Below the pieces are notes generated by a model. That model worked only from the letters and a program-made list of their open reading frames with translations, was not told the origin of the DNA and did not search any database. This document shows positions 1-8,255 of a stretch of DNA of 64,000 nt, piece by piece. The position numbers and the translations under genes were made by a program. Every line of letters starts with the position of its first letter. Within the stretch, counting starts at the first letter, position 1. Source of the stretch: Thermofilaceae archaeon (GTDB lineage Archaea > Thermoproteota > Thermoprotei > Thermofilales > Thermofilaceae); contig JAVYQJ010000003.1 of assembly GCA_038731975.1 (NCBI GenBank), forward strand, positions 62,001 through 126,000, read 5' to 3'.

Positions 1-1
1 A

Positions 2-208
2 GCAAAGCTAGTTATAGTGGCTTCCAATATTCCAGGGCAGATCAGGAGGGATGTGGAGAAATACTGTAAACTGAGTGGAACGCCTCTTTACGAATTCCCA
101 GGCACCTCATGGGACTTAGGCGCAGTCTGCAACAAGCCTTTCGTAGTTGCCGCCATGGCTATCTTGGATCCTGGTGAGAGCAACATACTTGATGTCGTGA
201 AAGGTTGA
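2..208 (+). CDS. rpl30e: Ribosomal protein L30e, C-terminal part (5' end outside window)
   Basis: The reading frame is open from the first bases of the window, so only the last 68 residues are seen and the true start lies upstream. L30e is a small protein of the archaeal large ribosomal subunit. The segment matches the end of the family: a strand ending in VIVASNIP, then YEFPGTSWDLGA, then a hydrophobic strand VAAMAI followed by DPGES. It is followed after 14 bases by a NusA-like gene and S12, the usual order after the RNA polymerase large subunits in Crenarchaeota, so rpoA2 is expected just upstream. The assignment rests on motif and context. Confidence 0.88.
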   Translation, partial: AKLVIVASNIPGQIRRDVEKYCKLSGTPLYEFPGTSWDLGAVCNKPFVVAAMAILDPGESNILDVVKG

Positions 209-222
209 GTGGGGTGTAGACT

Positions 223-654
223 ATGGCGAACATCAAGCTGACTGAAAAAGAGATGCAATACATCTCCCTTTTTGAAGCGCTTACGCAGGTGGAAGTTCTA
301 GACTGCATTAACGACGAGGAAAACAATCGCCTGATCTTTATCGTCAGGCGGGGTATGGCCGGTAAAGCGATAGGTGCAGGAGGAGCGAATGCCAAGCTAA
401 TGAAGAAACTGATAGGGAAAGACGTGGAGGTGGTAGAACAAGGACTGACTCTAGATGACCTGATACGAGCTGCCCTATTCCCAGCAAAGGTTCTATCTAT
501 CGAGATGAGAGAGAACAGTAACGGGAGTAAAGTAGCTATCGTAGAAGTTCCAGCAGAGCAGAAAGGGTTGGCTATCGGGAAGGGGGGGAGGAACGTTAAA
601 CGAGCGAAGTTGCTTGCACGAAGATACTTCGGGGTTGATGTCGCGTTAAAGTAA
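223..654 (+). CDS. nusA: Archaeal NusA-like KH-domain transcription factor
   Basis: A 143-residue protein made of two KH RNA-binding domains, the short archaeal form of NusA that lacks the bacterial N-terminal and S1 domains. Both GxxG loops are visible: GKAIGAGG near residues 46-53 and GLAIGKGG near residues 115-122. In archaea it is thought to act with RNA polymerase in elongation or termination. It starts with ATG, 14 bases after L30e and 34 bases before S12, so it is probably transcribed with them. Length and position are normal for the family. Confidence 0.9.
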   Translation: MANIKLTEKEMQYISLFEALTQVEVLDCINDEENNRLIFIVRRGMAGKAIGAGGANAKLMKKLIGKDVEVVEQGLTLDDLIRAALFPAKVLSIEMRENSNGSKVAIVEVPAEQKGLAIGKGGRNVKRAKLLARRYFGVDVALK

Positions 655-656
655 AA

Positions 657-666
657 GCTTAAAAAC
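657..666 (+). promoter_or_regulatory. Probable TATA box of rps12
   Basis: GCTTAAAAAC is centred about 27 bases before the S12 start codon, the spacing expected for an archaeal TATA box serving a message that begins at or next to the ATG. It suggests that S12-rpoD can be transcribed separately from the upstream cluster. Inferred from sequence only. Confidence 0.5.
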
Positions 667-688
667 TAGAAGGGGGTGCGCACTTAGC

Positions 689-1132
689 ATGCCTGGTTCA
701 AAGTCTCCGAAAGGACTGTACGCTGCTAGGAAGCTGATCAAAAAGCGCAAGAAGTTTAGGTGGAGCGATGCGGAGTATAAGAGCAGGATGCTACGTCTTA
801 AGGAAGAGTACGATCCCCTCGAGGGAGCGCCGATGGCCAGAGGTATCGTGCTCGAAAAAGTCGGTGTAGAAAGCCGGCAGCCCAACAGCGCTGTGCGCAA
901 ATGCGTAAGAGTTCAGCTTATTAAAAACGGGAAAGTGGTAACAGCCTTTGTACCAGGCGATGGCGGGCTACTGTTCATAAACGAGCACGATGAGGTTGTG
1001 ATAGAGCGTATAGGAGGGCCTGAAGGTAAAGCCTACGGCGACCTGCCGGGCGTTCGTTTCAAAGTGATCAAGGTTAACGGTGTTGCTCTCAAGGAGCTCT
1101 TAAGGGGTAGGAAACAGAAGCCGACAAGGTAG
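689..1132 (+). CDS. rps12: Ribosomal protein S12 (uS12)
   Basis: A 147-residue small-subunit decoding-centre protein. The N-terminal basic extension ([12 protein letters not shown]) is typical of archaeal and eukaryotic S12 (S23e). The near-universal [11 protein letters not shown] and the later FVPGDGG element, both near the A site in known ribosomes, are present. It begins with ATG after its own TATA-like box. In most archaea S7 follows S12; here rpoD follows after nine bases, an unusual junction. Confidence 0.97.
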   Translation: MPGSKSPKGLYAARKLIKKRKKFRWSDAEYKSRMLRLKEEYDPLEGAPMARGIVLEKVGVESRQPNSAVRKCVRVQLIKNGKVVTAFVPGDGGLLFINEHDEVVIERIGGPEGKAYGDLPGVRFKVIKVNGVALKELLRGRKQKPTR

Positions 1133-1141
1133 GGGTTCACC

Positions 1142-1993
1142 TTGCCAAGCGAGGGCCCCCGCATAACTATAAAGAAAATCGAGGAGAACTACTGTGAGTT
1201 CGTTCTAGAGAACGTTACCCCAGCCGTGGCGAACACTCTAAGGAGAGTATTGATGGCCGATGTTCCCATATTAGCCATTGATGAAGTAGTGATTATCGAG
1301 AATAATTCCGTGCTCTTCGATGAAATCCTAGCTCATCGTTTAGCGCTAATACCGTTGAAAGTAGATGCAGATACCTACGAAACCCTACTGCAATGCTACG
1401 AAGAGGGCAAGAGGGATAGCTGTGTAGCCACTTTTACACTAGAAGTTGAAGCTGAAAAGCCGATGGTTGTCTACTCAGGGCACATGAAGTTTGGCGGTTT
1501 CATAGGCGAAATGGCATCGCTTGTCGGTGCGGAAGTGAAGCCGGTTTCAGACTTGATACCAATCGTAAAGCTAACCTCGGGTCAGAAGGTCGTACTCGAA
1601 GCTTACGCGAAGATGGGTACGGGAAAAGAGCATGCTAAGTGGCAGGCTGCATTAGCGGCCTACAAGTACTACCCGAGATTAACTATACTGGAAGAAGAAT
1701 GTGGAGCAAAGTGTGAAAAATGCATAGAAGCTTGTCCCAAAGGGATCTTAAGTATAGACGGTGGGAAGATAAAGGTTATCGACAGCAAAATTGAGGAATG
1801 CACAATGTGTAGGGCTTGCGAAGAAGCTTGTCCAGGAGTGATAAAGGTCTCGTGGGATGACACGAAGTTCATATTTAAAGTGGAAAATCATGGGATTCTT
1901 CCGATTTCTAAGATCGTAGATGTGGCGATGAGAAGGATTATCTGGAAAATAGATAATTTTATAAATGAAATTCAAAAATTATTATTTCTATAG
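1142..1993 (+). CDS. rpoD: DNA-directed RNA polymerase subunit D (Rpb3/alpha homologue) with ferredoxin domain
   Basis: A 283-residue polymerase assembly subunit, equivalent to eukaryotic Rpb3 and bacterial alpha. The N-terminal assembly domain has the motif NTLRRVLMADVPILAIDEV. Inserted at about residues 188-230 is a ferredoxin-like domain with eight cysteines, arranged as CxxxCxxCxxxCP and CxxCxxCxxxCP, enough for two 4Fe-4S clusters. The start is TTG at 1142, nine bases after S12. The last residues (about 272-283) are AT-rich in DNA and variable. The placement after S12, rather than after S11, is unusual: in most archaea rpoD lies in the S13-S4-S11-rpoD-L18e-L13-S9 operon. Confidence 0.96.
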   Translation: MPSEGPRITIKKIEENYCEFVLENVTPAVANTLRRVLMADVPILAIDEVVIIENNSVLFDEILAHRLALIPLKVDADTYETLLQCYEEGKRDSCVATFTLEVEAEKPMVVYSGHMKFGGFIGEMASLVGAEVKPVSDLIPIVKLTSGQKVVLEAYAKMGTGKEHAKWQAALAAYKYYPRLTILEEECGAKCEKCIEACPKGILSIDGGKIKVIDSKIEECTMCRACEEACPGVIKVSWDDTKFIFKVENHGILPISKIVDVAMRRIIWKIDNFINEIQKLLFL

Positions 1994-2260
1994 CACGAAG
2001 CGTTTTAGAAACCTGAAGGTTTCACTAGGGTTTCAGTAAAACTGTGCTACCAGATGTGTAACTCGCTATCTGAAGGAATTAGTTAGATAAGAATCCTTAA
2101 CTTGAACGTGGTGGATTTCAAAGTATGTGAGTGAAGAGCTGGCTTTTTATCAAATAAAGTGAACGTGCACCTCCTAAGTGATCTTCGCTAGCCTAGATAC
2201 TCAAAAGGCATCTAATCGAGCAGCAGGCTTAAAAGAAGTGTAATAGGGGTGGTGCGAAAC

Positions 2261-2268
2261 GGGGGGTG
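2261..2268 (+). promoter_or_regulatory. Shine-Dalgarno site of rpl18e
   Basis: GGGGGGTGAG lies just before the ATG at 2273 and pairs with the archaeal 16S 3' end. A TATA-like GGCTTAAAAG at 2226-2235 is about 42 bases before the start, so this message probably has a short leader. The preceding 230 bases contain nothing else I recognise. Confidence 0.5.
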
Positions 2269-2272
2269 AGCA

Positions 2273-2635
2273 ATGAAGAGAACGATTTCAACTAACGTGC
2301 ATCTCAGAAGGTTGATACACTACCTGAGGAAGAAAGCTCGAGAGAACAAGGCACCAATATGGCGGAGGGTTGCTGAGCTACTGGAAAGGCCAGCGCGGAC
2401 CCGACCAGTTGTCAACATCAGTAAGATAAACCGCTACACACAGGATGGTGATGCCGTTGTTATTCCTGGCAAAGTTCTTGGTTGCGGTACGCTGAACCAT
2501 CGCGTTGTGGTTGCGGCTTACACTTTTAGTGAAAAAGCTCGTGAAAAGATAGTGGCTGCAGGTGGTGAGGCGATAACAATCCCTCAGCTCATTGAGCGAA
2601 ACCCACGAGGTAGTGGGGTACGCATTCTAGTATGA
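2273..2635 (+). CDS. rpl18e: Ribosomal protein L18e (eL18)
   Basis: A 120-residue large-subunit protein of the L15/L18e fold. Family features include [16 protein letters not shown] near residues 31-46, followed by [26 protein letters not shown] and a glycine-rich C-terminus ([11 protein letters not shown]). It heads the L18e-L13-S9 block, which is conserved in archaea. The start is set by the strong Shine-Dalgarno site immediately upstream. Confidence 0.96.
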   Translation: MKRTISTNVHLRRLIHYLRKKARENKAPIWRRVAELLERPARTRPVVNISKINRYTQDGDAVVIPGKVLGCGTLNHRVVVAAYTFSEKAREKIVAAGGEAITIPQLIERNPRGSGVRILV

Positions 2636-2674
2636 TTTAAAAACCTTTTAACGGCAGGGTGTGAGGGTTACGAG

Positions 2675-3130
2675 ATGGAGCTTGAAAAGCGTTCGAGAAT
2701 AGTAATTGATGCATCGGGGTTAGTCGCGGGGAGGATTGCCAGCATTGCGGCTAAACTGCTGCTAAAGGGTTATGACGTAGTCATAGTGAATGCGGAAAGG
2801 GCTATTGTGACTGGGAAGAGGAGGAGAGTTGTTGAATGGTACATGAAGAGGGTGAGCGAGTGGAGGACTCACTACAACCCTGAGAAGAAGGGTCCTAAAA
2901 TCCCTAGGCGACCCGACACCATACTTCGACGCATGGTGCGAAACATGCTCCCCTACAAGAAGGCTAGAGGGCGGGAAGCTTTCAAGCGCCTTAAGGTTTA
3001 CCTAGGGGTACCATCGGAGTACGAGAGCCTTGAAAAGTGGGTTCCAGAGGAGGCAAAGCTGAAGAACCCTGAGACGGAGTACGTGACGTTGGGCGAGCTC
3101 TCCACGCTAATAGGGTGTAAGGTATGGTGA
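2675..3130 (+). CDS. rpl13: Ribosomal protein L13 (uL13)
   Basis: A 151-residue large-subunit protein. The N-terminus VIDASGLVAGRIAS and the later VVIVNAERAIVTGKR and RRMVRNMLPYKKARGREA segments are characteristic of archaeal uL13. Its stop overlaps the S9 start by seven bases, showing translational coupling. A poly-pyrimidine/AT stretch before it (TTTAAAAACCTTTTAA around 2637-2652) may carry a promoter element. Confidence 0.97.
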   Translation: MELEKRSRIVIDASGLVAGRIASIAAKLLLKGYDVVIVNAERAIVTGKRRRVVEWYMKRVSEWRTHYNPEKKGPKIPRRPDTILRRMVRNMLPYKKARGREAFKRLKVYLGVPSEYESLEKWVPEEAKLKNPETEYVTLGELSTLIGCKVW

Positions 3131-3528
3131 AGGTTGTAATCGCTTCCGCTAGGAGGAAAACCGCTCGAGCGCGAGTAGTTGTGAAGGAAGGTAAGGGCCG
3201 AGTCTTCATCAATGGAGTTCCACTAGAGATACTCGAGCCGGAGCTTGTTAGACTAAAGATAAGTGAGCCATTATACCTAGCGGGGGAGGACATAGTGAGC
3301 AAGGTTGACGTATACGCCGAAGCCTATGGCGGAGGCATAATGGGGCAGGCTTCAGCAATTCGCACAGCTATCGCCAGAGCACTCGTGGAGTGGACGGGTT
3401 CTGATGCCCTCAGGGAGCTCTACCGCAAGTACGATAGGCACTTGCTTGTTGAGGATCCCAGGCAGGCTGAGCCCAAAAAGCCGGGCGGTAGATCGGCGAG
3501 GGCTAAGCGCCAGAAGAGTTACCGTTGA
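3124..3528 (+). CDS. rps9: Ribosomal protein S9 (uS9)
   Basis: A 134-residue small-subunit protein. It has the N-terminal ASARRKTARARV, the central GGGIMGQASAIRTAIARAL and the conserved C-terminal tail ending in KRQKSYR, whose last residues reach the P-site tRNA in known ribosomes. It overlaps L13 by seven bases. In most archaea rpoN and rpoK follow in the same direction; here the next gene is rpoN on the opposite strand, two bases away and convergent. Confidence 0.97.
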   Translation: MVKVVIASARRKTARARVVVKEGKGRVFINGVPLEILEPELVRLKISEPLYLAGEDIVSKVDVYAEAYGGGIMGQASAIRTAIARALVEWTGSDALRELYRKYDRHLLVEDPRQAEPKKPGGRSARAKRQKSYR

Positions 3529-3529
3529 G

Positions 3530-3766
3530 CTAGGGAGAGTATTGCTCGTATTTAAGCACGGTGTCTATTAGATCCACGTGTGAGAGAAGCATCCTCCTAC
3601 AGCAGTAGCGTTTTACTCCCAACTCGTCTAGAACTTTCGCAGGATCATCCCCCCTTGCCACTCTTTCGGCAAATTTATTCCACTTGTCGGCTATCAGCGC
3701 TCCACAAGTGAAGCATCGGATGGGAATTATCACGATGGGGTAACCTGAGACCCGCCTTTTATTCAT
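3530..3766 (-). CDS. rpoN: DNA-directed RNA polymerase subunit N (RPB10 homologue)
   Basis: A 78-residue zinc-binding polymerase subunit. The family pattern is visible: PIRCFTCG at the N-terminus and [16 protein letters not shown] at the C-terminal side, giving the CxxC and CC pairs that bind one zinc ion. It is inverted relative to S9, with its stop two bases from the S9 stop, which breaks the usual S9-rpoN-rpoK order. It overlaps the upstream Taw3-like gene by eight bases, so it is probably transcribed with taw3 and the biotin carboxylase. Confidence 0.95.
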   Translation of the reverse strand: MNKRRVSGYPIVIIPIRCFTCGALIADKWNKFAERVARGDDPAKVLDELGVKRYCCRRMLLSHVDLIDTVLKYEQYSP

Positions 3767-4373
3767 TTCTTAGCAAAGGTTCGAGCGCCCCCTCTAATCG
3801 GGACAGCTTCCCCTTAGCTCTCATCAATACCTCGTTAGCACGCTCAACGAAGTTTATCAGAACTTCATCCCTTAGAACCGGTTTGCCATCCAATCTCACT
3901 GGGGTCTCGATCTTATCAGACGCTATTAGCTCAACCATTACGCTGCTCCCTATCGACATGATTCCGCTGTGCTTCAAACCAGCTGCTCTGGCAGCTGAGA
4001 TTAACTGTCGGGCGGCATCGAGGCTTTTGCACGCAATGTGGAGTATCGGTCCCTGCACTGAGAGCCACAAGTCCTCGAAGCGGCAAGCTTCGAGGACTTC
4101 TACTAGCGAGCTTGGTGACACGGGCTCATGCCACTTGGCGATCACCAACATATGGAACTTCTCGCCGGGCAAGCGTGTAGCCGCTAGCTGTATCCGACCG
4201 CTGCAGCTGCTCGTCGTGTAGTAGTCAGCTGAACCGTTTATCAAGGATAGGATTGGGATAACATCCGGATCGACTAGCCCCAATTCGATCGAGCGTAGCA
4301 GGCTCCTTAGAGCACGCGCTTTCCCCTTATCAAATGGGTGCGTCATCCTCCTATGCGCGATGCTAGCTTCCAT
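3759..4373 (-). CDS. taw3: TYW3/Taw3 family tRNA(Phe) wybutosine-type methyltransferase
   Basis: A 204-residue protein resembling TYW3, which methylates the tricyclic guanosine at position 37 of tRNA-Phe during wybutosine-type synthesis. Recognisable are the N-terminal FDKGKARAL, the conserved [12 protein letters not shown] with the SSCSGR core at about residues 57-62, and the KWHEP element. Length fits the family. It overlaps the biotin carboxylase gene by 31 bases and rpoN by eight. No other wybutosine gene is nearby. The family call is by motif recall. Confidence 0.85.
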   Translation of the reverse strand: MEASIAHRRMTHPFDKGKARALRSLLRSIELGLVDPDVIPILSLINGSADYYTTSSCSGRIQLAATRLPGEKFHMLVIAKWHEPVSPSSLVEVLEACRFEDLWLSVQGPILHIACKSLDAARQLISAARAAGLKHSGIMSIGSSVMVELIASDKIETPVRLDGKPVLRDEVLINFVERANEVLMRAKGKLSRLEGALEPLLRNE

Positions 4374-5821
4374 ATGTCCACTTCGACTCTAGCATGAGGC
4401 TTACGGTCTTCGGCATGCTCCTTCGGCTCGGGGAAATGCACTTCTCTCACGATGTGGTTCTCGAGCCTCTGCAGGATCTTTCTCTCCTCGAAGAATCTCG
4501 TGTTGTAGTCTCCCTTTACGAAGGCTTCGTCATTCAATATGAGGTGGAGTAAGCCTAAGTTCGTAGCGACCCCCTTAACAACCGTCTCTTCGATCGCGAT
4601 TATCAGCCTCCTCCTAGCCTCCTCTCTATTACTACCCCAGCTAACTATTTTCATCAATAGAGGATCGTAAAAAGGTGGGACTTCGCATCCAGCGTAATAC
4701 CCGCTATCTACTCTTACATACGGCCCGGAAGGTTCTCTATAACTGGTTAATCGTCCGGGTGAGGGGGCGAAGTTGTTTAAGGGGTCTTCAGCGTAAACTC
4801 GTGCCTCAATCGAGTGTCCCCGAATGGTAACGTCCTCCTGCTTAAAGCTCACACCCTCGCCTCCGGCAACCAGTATCTGCTCCTTAACGATATCGACACC
4901 TGTGATCATCTCCGTTACCGGGTGTTCAACTTGAATCCTCGAATTAACCTCCAGCAGGTAGAAGCGTTTGCTCTCTGGGTCAAAGAGGAACTCGAAGGTG
5001 CCAGCGTTTACGTACTCGCACGCTTTTGCGGCTTTAATCGCTACGGAAAGCAATTGCTGCCTCAATTCCCATGTCAAAGCGGGGGAGGGAGCCTCCTCAA
5101 CAACTTTTTGAAATCTTCTCTGCACCGAGCATTCTCGCTCGAAAAGGTGGTAAACGCCACCTAACCCATCGCCTATTATCTGTACCTCGATGTGCCTTGC
5201 TTTAGGCAGGTACTTCTCTAGATATACCTCAACGCGGCCAAACGCTTTGCCTGCTAGCTCGCTAGCGTCTCGCATGGCCATGCTTAACTCGTGCTCATTC
5301 CACACTACCCGCATTCCAATCCCCCCTCCCCCTCCAGCTGGTTTCACGATTACTGGATAACCCATTTCCTCCGCAACGCTGGGTGCATCGCGCGGATCGA
5401 CCGGCTCAAATGTTCCAGGAACGACAGGAATCCCCGCTGATTGGAAGAATCTCCTAGCCCCCAGCTTGTCACCAACAAGCTTCTGTACTCTGGCGGGGGG
5501 CCCTATGAAAGTGATCCCCTCCTCCTCCAGTCTTTCAACAAAATCGGCTCGTTGAGAGAGAAAGCCGTAGCCTGGGTGGACGGCCTCTGCTCCCGTGCTT
5601 TTAGCAGCGTTGATTATGGCCTCGACGTTGAGGTAGCTCTCAGAAGGATCGGCCCCCCCGACCCATACAGCCTCATCCGCGATGAGCGCGTGAAGGGCAT
5701 TCTGATCAGCGTCGGAATAAACGGCTACCGTCTTGATCCCGAGCATTTTCGCAGTTCTGATAATTCTCACAGCTATCTCTCCCCTATTTGCCACTAGGAT
5801 CTTATCAAAGATGGGCTGCAC
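4343..5821 (-). CDS. Biotin carboxylase subunit of an acyl-CoA or pyruvate carboxylase
   Basis: A 492-residue ATP-grasp enzyme that carboxylates the biotin of a carrier protein using ATP and bicarbonate. Domains run in order: N-terminal ILVANRGEIAVRIIRTA, the glycine-rich lid KPAGGGGGIGMR near residues 159-170, and the active-site EVNSRIQVEHPVTE near residues 292-305, then the biotin carboxylase C-terminal domain. After about residue 455 the tail is variable. No carboxyltransferase or biotin carrier gene lies in the window, so acetyl/propionyl-CoA carboxylase (AccC) and pyruvate carboxylase (PycA) cannot be told apart. It overlaps taw3 by 31 bases. Confidence 0.93.
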   Translation of the reverse strand: MQPIFDKILVANRGEIAVRIIRTAKMLGIKTVAVYSDADQNALHALIADEAVWVGGADPSESYLNVEAIINAAKSTGAEAVHPGYGFLSQRADFVERLEEEGITFIGPPARVQKLVGDKLGARRFFQSAGIPVVPGTFEPVDPRDAPSVAEEMGYPVIVKPAGGGGGIGMRVVWNEHELSMAMRDASELAGKAFGRVEVYLEKYLPKARHIEVQIIGDGLGGVYHLFERECSVQRRFQKVVEEAPSPALTWELRQQLLSVAIKAAKACEYVNAGTFEFLFDPESKRFYLLEVNSRIQVEHPVTEMITGVDIVKEQILVAGGEGVSFKQEDVTIRGHSIEARVYAEDPLNNFAPSPGRLTSYREPSGPYVRVDSGYYAGCEVPPFYDPLLMKIVSWGSNREEARRRLIIAIEETVVKGVATNLGLLHLILNDEAFVKGDYNTRFFEERKILQRLENHIVREVHFPEPKEHAEDRKPHARVEVDIWKLASRIGG

Positions 5822-5995
5822 AGGCGCTCAGTAAGCTTTCAAGATTTAAGGGATGTTCCTCAACGCGCGAAAAGAACCCTGTAGAATCATCGCTTATCTG
5901 GGAGCGTGAATCCGTAGCGCTTCTCAGTCAAGTTCAACGTTTTCATGATTCCTTAAGATAGTTTGCCATCCTAGATTGTCTAAGGCAAGTTAAAA

Positions 5996-6562
5996 CTAAT
6001 GAGGCCCGTTTCTCAAAGAGTCACGTATTAGTTTAGCCACTTGTAGGTAAAGGGTCTCGCGATTATTCTCGGTCACTGTAAACATGAGGTAGTCATTCCG
6101 CGAAAGTAGCTCTCTACCGAAGGGATCTTCTCTAGCCCTATAGTGTATTGTTGCTAAAACCGGCTTTGAAGAGTCGAGGGCATGCAGCACAGTTCTCCTA
6201 AAAGCTTGCGAGAGCAGCTCCATCGGGCCTATTTCATCGATGACGACCAGATCAGCCGAACCAACGGCCTCGATGACAGCCTTAACACCGAGCCGCTCAA
6301 GGTTATTGACAAAAACAACATACTTGCCGATGCGAGGAGTCCCTGTACCCACGCGCGCCAGGTAAGCCTGTTCCCCCGTTGCTAAATCGATCAGTACGAA
6401 CCCTATGCGGCTTCCACCAGCCCTTTCTTCACGCGAGATAAAACCTCCCACCTTAAAACCGAGGCCCCTCACTTCATCAACAACCTTCATCACAAGCGTG
6501 GTTTTACCTACGCCGGGGCGACCAGTAACGAGCACGTTCACCTTACGCATGGAAGGATTCAC
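5996..6562 (-). CDS. THEP1-type nucleoside-triphosphatase
   Basis: A 188-residue P-loop NTPase of the THEP1 family, which hydrolyses ATP and other NTPs; its cellular role is unsettled. Walker A is GRPGVGKTTL at about residues 13-22 and Walker B is VVIDEIGPMEL near residues 105-115, a signature of the family. Start choice is between ATG 6562 and an internal ATG four codons later. Its first codon overlaps the stop of the upstream DUF371-like gene by four bases (ATGA), so the two are coupled. Confidence 0.88.
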   Translation of the reverse strand: MNPSMRKVNVLVTGRPGVGKTTLVMKVVDEVRGLGFKVGGFISREERAGGSRIGFVLIDLATGEQAYLARVGTGTPRIGKYVVFVNNLERLGVKAVIEAVGSADLVVIDEIGPMELLSQAFRRTVLHALDSSKPVLATIHYRAREDPFGRELLSRNDYLMFTVTENNRETLYLQVAKLIRDSLRNGPH

Positions 6563-7038
6563 GCATGAGCGCTTTTAAATAGTTCCAAGATCTTAGACTC
6601 TATTGCATCTTCATCCTTGCTGAGCGCGAAAAGGTACGCCTCGAGCTCGGCTGAGCGCTGGAGCAGAGCTATCATGCGCCGATCTAAGTGAATGGCCGCT
6701 TTATCGCTTTTCACGGCTACTGTTCGTCCGTCAATGAACGAACTGCGCCTGACCACCAGCGAGTTTGGGCTCTCGAATGTTAAGCAAGAGTGCCCCCACG
6801 CCCTGATGACTTCTACAAGTCCCTCGCAAACCAGGACAATTATAATGCGTGTTGCGTCGTTGGCTGCTAGTCTTTTAAAAGAGGGGGATAGGTGCATGGC
6901 TCCTTTGTCGGCGTCAATCGCGATTATGCAATCACCCCTTTTCGTCAGCCACGGATCGCACGTGATTTCAAGCGTAGACCTGTGAGTAGCTCGCACGAGA
7001 GGATGACCCCTAGCTCTAACACATTCAATTGCAATCAT
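6559..7038 (-). CDS. DUF371-like archaeal protein
   Basis: A 159-residue protein of unknown function. The segments GHPLVRATHRSTLEIT near the N-terminus and LTKRGDCIIAIDADKG next to it match my memory of the archaeal DUF371 family. It sits between a THEP1 NTPase (four-base overlap) and protein-isoaspartate methyltransferase (14-base overlap), so the three form a tight operon, but no shared function is evident. No signal peptide or membrane segment is visible. Confidence 0.75.
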   Translation of the reverse strand: MIAIECVRARGHPLVRATHRSTLEITCDPWLTKRGDCIIAIDADKGAMHLSPSFKRLAANDATRIIIVLVCEGLVEVIRAWGHSCLTFESPNSLVVRRSSFIDGRTVAVKSDKAAIHLDRRMIALLQRSAELEAYLFALSKDEDAIESKILELFKSAHA

Positions 7039-7780
7039 CGTAACCGTACTTCCCTCTCAGCGCAACAAATATGCAGTAAGTGATTGGTTCTCTGACAAGC
7101 CCCTCCCTCTTCTTTCTTACGGCTACTAGTAGCTGATGCCATCGCGGCCCCACGGGAATAACCAACGAGCCGTTTTCATCTAGCTGTTCTATCAAAGGTG
7201 GCGGAATAGTGGGAGCTGCAGCTGTGACAAGGATCCTCTTAAACCGGAAATTCTCCCTAACAGGCGAACCGCAGCTGCCGTCCGCTACAACGAGATGTAC
7301 GCGGTCGTAGTATTTCGTCCGCTTCAAGTTGTCACGAGCAAAGCGGGCCAGCTCCGCCACCACCTCCACTGTGAGAACGACCCCCTCTAACGGCTCACCG
7401 GTAGGTGAAACGATCTCAGCGCATAAGGCTGCTTGATACCCGCTCCCAGTACCTACCTCAAGCACTGTATCCCCTCTTTCGATTTCTGCCGCTTCGCACA
7501 TTATAGCGCACATATGAGGCGCGGATATTGTCTGTCCCTTTAGGATCGGTAGAGGATGATCTTCGTACGCCTCATCCCTGTATTCGGGAAGAACGAACTC
7601 CTCTCTAGGCACCTTTAGGAAGGCTTGCATCACTTTCTCACTCCTTATCACACCTTGTAGCCTCAGCAACTCGGCGAGCATTCGACGACGTTCCTCCACG
7701 CCTGTCCTCCCGACAAAATGGTAGTTGGAGCTTAAGAATATGTCTATCAACAACCGGGGGTCACACACTCTTCGCGCCAT
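7025..7780 (-). CDS. pcm: Protein-L-isoaspartate O-methyltransferase
   Basis: A 251-residue S-adenosylmethionine-dependent methyltransferase that starts repair of damaged aspartyl residues. The SAM-binding motif VLEVGTGSGYQAALCAEIV is at about residues 105-123, and the substrate-side segment with VPREEFVLPEYRDEAYEDHP is complete near residues 58-77. The N-terminus is about 30 residues longer than usual; an internal ATG at 7681 would give a more typical length, so the start is uncertain. It is the first gene of an operon with the DUF371-like and THEP1 genes. Confidence 0.93.
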   Translation of the reverse strand: MARRVCDPRLLIDIFLSSNYHFVGRTGVEERRRMLAELLRLQGVIRSEKVMQAFLKVPREEFVLPEYRDEAYEDHPLPILKGQTISAPHMCAIMCEAAEIERGDTVLEVGTGSGYQAALCAEIVSPTGEPLEGVVLTVEVVAELARFARDNLKRTKYYDRVHLVVADGSCGSPVRENFRFKRILVTAAAPTIPPPLIEQLDENGSLVIPVGPRWHQLLVAVRKKREGLVREPITYCIFVALRGKYGYDDCN

Positions 7781-7929
7781 TCCTACTGGTAGGTTAAACG
7801 TGTTTCCTCATTCAACTGGTACGCTCTCACAGTTTCACTGAACGCTGAAGCGGTAACTGATGAATTGTGGCTACTTCCACAACGTAGGGGGGAGCATCGA
7901 GTGGGAATCTCTACCAAGGTTTGGTGGAA

Positions 7930-7941
7930 ACATATTTTTAA
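7930..7941 (+). promoter_or_regulatory. TATA box deciding the L14e start
   Basis: ACATATTTTTAAG is centred about 32 bases before ATG 7968. Transcription would then begin around 7960-7965, which excludes an upstream in-frame ATG at 7860 and supports a nearly leaderless message for L14e-cbf5. Confidence 0.65.
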
Positions 7942-7967
7942 GCGGTAGTGGGGGAGCCCATACCGCT

Positions 7968-8255
7968 ATGAGGATCTTCGACGTTGGCAGAGTTTGCGTG
8001 AAGATTGCCGGCAGAGAAGCTGGCCGAAAGTGTGTCGTAGTGGACATAATCGACGATAATTTTGTCTTGGTAACAGGCCCCAAAACACTTACCGGAGTAA
8101 AGAGAAGGAGGGTTAACGTAAAGCATCTGGAACCGTTGCCGTACAAGATTGATATACCCAAGGGTGCTAATGACGAGGTTGTTCTTCAAGCTCTCGAGAA
8201 AGCTGGGTTAGTTAACGAAATGAGAGCACCGTTAAAGCCGCTAATTAAAGCATGA
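7968..8255 (+). CDS. rpl14e: Ribosomal protein L14e (eL14)
   Basis: A 95-residue KOW-type large-subunit protein. It begins [20 protein letters not shown], then has [17 protein letters not shown] and [15 protein letters not shown], all typical of archaeal L14e. The frame is open 36 codons further upstream to an ATG at 7860, but a TATA box lies inside that extension, and the family starts at this ATG. The stop overlaps the cbf5 start by four bases. The L14e-cbf5 pair is common in Crenarchaeota. Confidence 0.95.
   Translation: MRIFDVGRVCVKIAGREAGRKCVVVDIIDDNFVLVTGPKTLTGVKRRRVNVKHLEPLPYKIDIPKGANDEVVLQALEKAGLVNEMRAPLKPLIKA

Noticed and set aside
7860-7967. N-terminal extension of L14e from ATG 7860
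   Set aside because: A TATA box lies inside it, the added residues do not belong to the family, and the known L14e N-terminus begins at ATG 7968.
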